9,075 nt of DNA from an uncultured Collinsella sp. (GTDB taxonomy: Bacteria > Actinomycetota > Coriobacteriia > Coriobacteriales > Coriobacteriaceae). The notes below the pieces were generated by a model. It made no database searches. It worked only from the letters and a program-made list of their open reading frames with translations, and was not told the origin of the DNA. Each line of letters begins with the position of its first letter. The first letter of the stretch is position 1. This document shows, piece after piece, positions 6,463 to 9,075 of this stretch. The DNA lies in contig CALBBA010000163.1 of assembly GCA_937926755.1 (NCBI GenBank), positions 1-9,075 of the forward strand, read 5' to 3'. A program made the translations under genes and the position numbers.

Positions 6463-6484
6463 AGTATAAGACCGTCTTGGTCTT
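6463..6484 (-). promoter_or_regulatory. -10 element and inverted repeat upstream of the ATPase gene
   Basis: On the minus strand TATACT (6463-6468) is a good -10 about 24 bases from the start codon. Immediately upstream is an inverted repeat, AAGACC (6468-6473) and GGTCTT (6479-6484) with a five-base gap, sitting in the promoter spacer where a repressor could bind. No good -35 is seen at the right distance, so an activator or the adjoining tandem repeats may matter. The regulatory role is inferred. Confidence 0.4.
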
Positions 6485-6572
6485 TCCATCGAAAAATGTG
6501 GGAGTAAACCACGTTTTCCATCGAATAATGTGTGAGGCAACCACGTTTTTCCATCGAATAATGTGGGAGTTT
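6483..6572. repeat. Three tandem copies of a ~32-bp unit upstream of the ATPase gene
   Basis: The core CCATCGAA-A-AATGTG recurs with starts at 6486, 6518 and 6551 (steps of 32 and 33). Each copy is preceded by a T run and followed by a GAG-containing segment. The first two end in ACCACGT; the third diverges after GAGTTTA. The copies differ at a few positions, so this is not a recent expansion. The array abuts the inverted repeat in the ATPase promoter. Confidence 0.75.
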
Positions 6573-6587
6573 AGGTCGGCACCTGGG

Positions 6588-6624
6588 GACGTTCCTTCTC
6601 TGCCGGCAGTTTGGAACACTCCTT
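6588..6624. repeat. 37-bp direct repeat, copy upstream of the ATPase gene
   Basis: Same orientation as 5078-5114, with three differences. Here the symmetry is complete: GTTCC (6591-6595) and GGAAC (6613-6617) enclose the perfect palindrome CTGCCGGCAG (6600-6609). The two copies lie 1,510 bases apart and bracket the ATPase gene and its tandem repeats. Confidence 0.75.
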
Positions 6625-6656
6625 GTTTTGGTGCAAATTAGCTACCCTTGCATCAG

Positions 6657-6696
6657 AAAACGGCGCCCGTCGGCGATGTTGCCGGCGGGCGCCGTT
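6657..6696 (-). terminator. Intrinsic terminator of the galK-galT operon
   Basis: On the minus strand an 11-bp stem (AACGGCGCCCG paired with its complement) extends through one wobble pair and four further pairs, around a six-base loop (6675-6680). It is followed by TTTT (6657-6660; the last two also count in the stem). It starts 54 bases after the galT stop codon. Stem arms are 6659-6674 and 6681-6696. The stem is very stable, though the T run is short. Confidence 0.75.
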
Positions 6697-6750
6697 GTCG
6701 TGTGGGTGGTTATGTCGTGCGGGCTGCCGGTGAGCGTCCGGGCCCGTGCT

Positions 6751-8379
6751 CTATAGCGAGTCGATAAAGCGCTGCTGGGCGGCGCGGCCGGCTTCGTCCC
6801 ACTTAAAGACGCCGGCGTTGTCGAGCACGTGGCCAAACACCACGCCGACCTCCTCGCGCAAGATGTCGATGGCGTTATCGGCCGTAAGCTCATCGGCACG
6901 ACGGGCAAAGACGTCCAGAGCCCACGCGGCGTGGCTGCGGCAAAGGTCGTCGCCCTCGAGCGCGGCGGCAAGGTCGTAGCTTGCGTCGACCTTGGCTGCC
7001 AGCAGGTGTTCGCGAACGGCGCCAAGCTCGGGAACCAGGCGCGGCGGAAGAATGGCCAGGCCCATGACCTCGATCAGGCCGATGTTCTCCTTCTTAATGT
7101 GGTGATACTCGGCATGCGGGTGGAATACGCCCAGCGGATGCTCATCGGTCGTGATGTTGCAGCGAAGCGCCAGGTAGGCCTCGTAGATCTCGCCACCGGC
7201 ATTACCGCGGGAGTCCACGCGGCGGATGACGGGCGTCACGGTGTTGTGGGCCACGCCGTCGGCTGTGTGCGCGATGACGCCCACGGACTCGTCGGTCCAC
7301 TCGCGCCAGGCGAGGATGATCTTCTCGGCGGCATCGAGTAGCTCACCGCGGTCGTGCGAGCGCAGGCGCAGCACCGAGAGCGGCCACTGCAGCACGGTAC
7401 CGGTGACCTTGTCAAAGCCGGGCACGCTAAACTGCGAGACCTCGGCCGCGTGCATCATCGGGAACTCGTGCGCGCCGCCCTGGAAGTGGTCGTGCGACAG
7501 GATCGAGCCGCCCACGATGGGCAGGTCGGCGTTGGAGCCGATAAAGTAGTGCGGGAACAGGTCCACAAAGTCGAGCAGGCAGGAGAGGCCCTTACGGTCG
7601 ACGTGCATCGGACGATGCTCCGAGCTCATGGCAATGCAATGCTCGTTAAAGTACGCGTACGGGCTGTACTGGAAGCCCCAACGCTCGCCGTCGAGCTGAA
7701 TAGGGATAACGCGCAGATTCTGGCGGGCGGGGTGGGCGCCACCGTCGGCTGCGGCGGAGCGTCCGGGGTAGCCCTCGTTTTCGATGCAGAGCTGGCAGGC
7801 GGGATACTTCTCGCCCGTGTTCTTGGCAGCGCCGGCAGCGGCAATATCGCGCGGGTCCTTCTCGGGCTTGGACAGGTTGATGGTGATCTCAAGATCGCCC
7901 CAGTTGGTGGGGGTGCTCCATTTGATATTGCGCGCGATGGCGGCGCGGCGCACATAGCCGGCGTCGCAGCACAGGCCGTAGAACCAGTCGGTCGCGACGC
8001 GGGGCTCGTTGACGCCCATGCGCCCATTGAACTCCTCGTTTACAACCGAAGGCCTCGGCATGAGCACGCCCATGATGCGCATGGCGATGCGGTCGCGTCC
8101 CGAGGCCGTGTCCTCGGCGGCACCGTTGGCAACGGCGGCCTCGGAAAGCGCGGCAAGCGTGCCTTCAAGGTCAAAGTCGGGGAGGGTATCGGGGTGCAAG
8201 AGCGAGAGCTTCTCGGTCTGCAGCGCCCAGGTCATATCGAGTGCGGGGCCCGTGGCGCCGATGCACTCCAAAATGGTGTTGTAGGCCCAGATGCGATCGT
8301 CCTGACCGATCATCGATCGATGGATGGCATACTCAATCAGGCCCTGCGCGGCCTCGCGCACTTCGGTTATTACAGCCAT
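6751..8379 (-). CDS. galT: UDP-glucose--hexose-1-phosphate uridylyltransferase, type 2 (GalT)
   Basis: GalT exchanges UMP between UDP-glucose and galactose-1-phosphate in the Leloir pathway of galactose use, in the cytoplasm. The 542-residue product belongs to the type 2 family of Gram-positive bacteria (Lactobacillus/Bacillus style), not the shorter E. coli type. Supporting segments are YPACQLCIENEGYPGR (192-207), with a CxxC pair at C195 and C198; RVIPIQLDGERWGFQYSPYAYFNEHCI (from 223); and the active-site region PIVGGSILSHDHFQGG (287-302) with H296 and H298. HPHAEYHHIKKENIGLIEVMG further on is also typical of the family. The ATG at 8379 lies inside the end of galK, overlapping it by 10 bases in another frame, with AAGGGGG ten bases upstream. 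Translation is thus probably coupled to galK. At 542 residues it is somewhat longer than the ~490-500 usual for the family. A terminator follows. Confidence 0.95.
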   Translation of the reverse strand: MAVITEVREAAQGLIEYAIHRSMIGQDDRIWAYNTILECIGATGPALDMTWALQTEKLSLLHPDTLPDFDLEGTLAALSEAAVANGAAEDTASGRDRIAMRIMGVLMPRPSVVNEEFNGRMGVNEPRVATDWFYGLCCDAGYVRRAAIARNIKWSTPTNWGDLEITINLSKPEKDPRDIAAAGAAKNTGEKYPACQLCIENEGYPGRSAAADGGAHPARQNLRVIPIQLDGERWGFQYSPYAYFNEHCIAMSSEHRPMHVDRKGLSCLLDFVDLFPHYFIGSNADLPIVGGSILSHDHFQGGAHEFPMMHAAEVSQFSVPGFDKVTGTVLQWPLSVLRLRSHDRGELLDAAEKIILAWREWTDESVGVIAHTADGVAHNTVTPVIRRVDSRGNAGGEIYEAYLALRCNITTDEHPLGVFHPHAEYHHIKKENIGLIEVMGLAILPPRLVPELGAVREHLLAAKVDASYDLAAALEGDDLCRSHAAWALDVFARRADELTADNAIDILREEVGVVFGHVLDNAGVFKWDEAGRAAQQRFIDSL

Positions 8380-9075
8380 GCCGCGTAAGCCCCCTTGTCA
8401 GAAATTGCGTAGTGGCGGGCAGAGCCCTCGCCCAGCCAGCCGTTCATCTTGGCAATGAAGGTGTCGACCAGGTCGAGCGGTACGAAGGCCTGGATGGTGC
8501 CACCAAAGCCACCGCCGTGGATGCGGACGGCACCGCGGCCGTCGAGCACGTGCTCGGCAAGTGCCAGGGCGTACATGGAGGGCTGCTCGGAGCCCAGCTT
8601 GGCAACGACATTCTGCAGGTACATGGCAGAGCTGGCGCCGGACTCGCGCGTCAGGGTCAGGAACTGGTCGATGTCGCCGGCGTTCAGGGCCGCCCAGCGC
8701 TTATCGGCCAGACCGTTCTCGTACCAGTAGTGAATGGCGCGCAGGCAGGCACGGTCGCCCAGCTTGGCGCGCAGCTCGGGCAGCTTAGCGTCAAAGTCGG
8801 CAACGTCGACCTCGCACAGGCGTGCCTTGCCAAACTCGGCGGCAACATCCTGCATCTCGCGCGGCACGGCGGCGTAGTCGTCGGTGGCTGCCACATGGTC
8901 GGCGCCAACCTTAACGAGCACGAGCGCATAGCCGTGATCCTCAAAGTTGAGCTCGAGCTTCTGCGTTTTAGGCTGAGCCTGGTCCTCAAAATCCATGTAG
9001 GCGAGGCCGCCCAGGCACACGGCGGCCTGGTCCATCAAGCCGCAGGGCTTGCCGTAGTAGTTGTTCTCGGTGCGC
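8370..9075 (-). CDS. galK: Galactokinase GalK, C-terminal part (5' end outside the window)
   Basis: Galactokinase phosphorylates galactose to galactose-1-phosphate, the substrate of the GalT encoded next. The frame is open to the right edge, so the true start lies beyond 9075; the visible 234 codons are roughly the last 55-60% of a normal protein. At the edge the reading is TENNYYGKPCGLMDQAAV, matching the galactokinase motif around CGxMDQ, which contains the catalytic aspartate of GHMP kinases. Near the C terminus, VRIHGGGFGGTIQAFVP corresponds to the third GHMP kinase motif (GxGFGG, here GGGFGG). The missing part would hold the galactose-binding signature and the ATP-binding PxxxGLSSS motif. 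A TTG or ATG inside the visible part (near 9035-9038) is not the start, because conserved family sequence continues upstream of it. galT overlaps its last 10 bases. Confidence 0.94.
   Translation of the reverse strand, partial: RTENNYYGKPCGLMDQAAVCLGGLAYMDFEDQAQPKTQKLELNFEDHGYALVLVKVGADHVAATDDYAAVPREMQDVAAEFGKARLCEVDVADFDAKLPELRAKLGDRACLRAIHYWYENGLADKRWAALNAGDIDQFLTLTRESGASSAMYLQNVVAKLGSEQPSMYALALAEHVLDGRGAVRIHGGGFGGTIQAFVPLDLVDTFIAKMNGWLGEGSARHYAISDKGAYAAWL

Larger units (their letters stand above)
6440..6750. other. 311-nt intergenic stretch rich in repeats
   Basis: No gene is seen. In order it holds the ribosome binding site and promoter of the ATPase gene, an inverted repeat, three tandem copies of a ~32-bp unit, one copy of a 37-bp repeat, an unexplained AT-richer patch (6625-6657) and the terminator of the gal operon. 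It separates two minus-strand genes, so it is both the end of galT transcription and the start of ATPase transcription. Confidence 0.6.

Noticed and set aside
6483..6572. Tandem repeats considered as a small CRISPR array
   Set aside because: The units follow one another with a 32-33 bp period and no unique spacers of constant length; copies diverge internally and no cas gene is present.
6625..6657. A possible plus-strand promoter (TACCCT at 6643-6648) for a short RNA ending in the gal terminator hairpin
   Set aside because: No properly spaced -35, no good T run on the plus strand after the hairpin, and no downstream plus-strand gene.
7354..8388. A 344-codon plus-strand frame opposite galT
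   Set aside because: Antisense shadow of a well-supported gene; no family resemblance and no ribosome binding site of note.

Overview
The window reads as a piece of chromosome from a high-GC Gram-positive gut bacterium. Codon use, gene families and the GGGAC-type intergenic repeats fit Coriobacteriia (Collinsella-like). That placement is an inference from gene content and style; no rRNA or other marker gene is present to prove it. About 90% of the window is coding, in seven protein genes. I see no tRNA, rRNA, CRISPR array, transposase or phage gene.

Layout from left to right. (1) 1-105 is an intergenic tail carrying one copy of a GGGACGGGG repeat. (2) 106-2256, minus strand, is an atypical methionyl-tRNA synthetase-family protein with a strongly altered KMSKS loop. 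(3) 2389-2958, plus strand, is a small membrane zincin-like protein of the DUF3267 type. (4) 3020-3601 and 3666-4883, plus strand, are queH and queA. These are two late steps of queuosine tRNA modification: QueA makes epoxyqueuosine and QueH reduces it to queuosine. queA also appears to have its own promoter. (5) 4884-5137 is a structured intergenic stretch with a perfect 13-bp hairpin, a 99-nt nested palindrome that contains an intrinsic terminator, and one copy of a 37-bp repeat. (6) 5138-6439, minus strand, is an AAA ATPase with a C-terminal DUF4143/PD-(D/E)XK-like part. (7) 6440-6750 is a 311-nt intergenic stretch with a promoter and inverted repeat, three tandem copies of a ~32-bp unit, the second copy of the 37-bp repeat, and the terminator of the gal operon. 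(8) 6751-8379 (galT, type 2) and 8370 to beyond 9075 (galK, partial) form a minus-strand galactose (Leloir) operon with overlapping genes.

The core genes are ordinary metabolism and translation. The least ordinary parts are the ATPase island, which is bracketed by near-identical 37-bp direct repeats with tandem repeats in its upstream region, and the synthetase with its unusual signature loop next to a run of eight C residues. I do not see a clear new multi-gene system. The best candidate for something undescribed is the repeat-bounded ATPase cassette.
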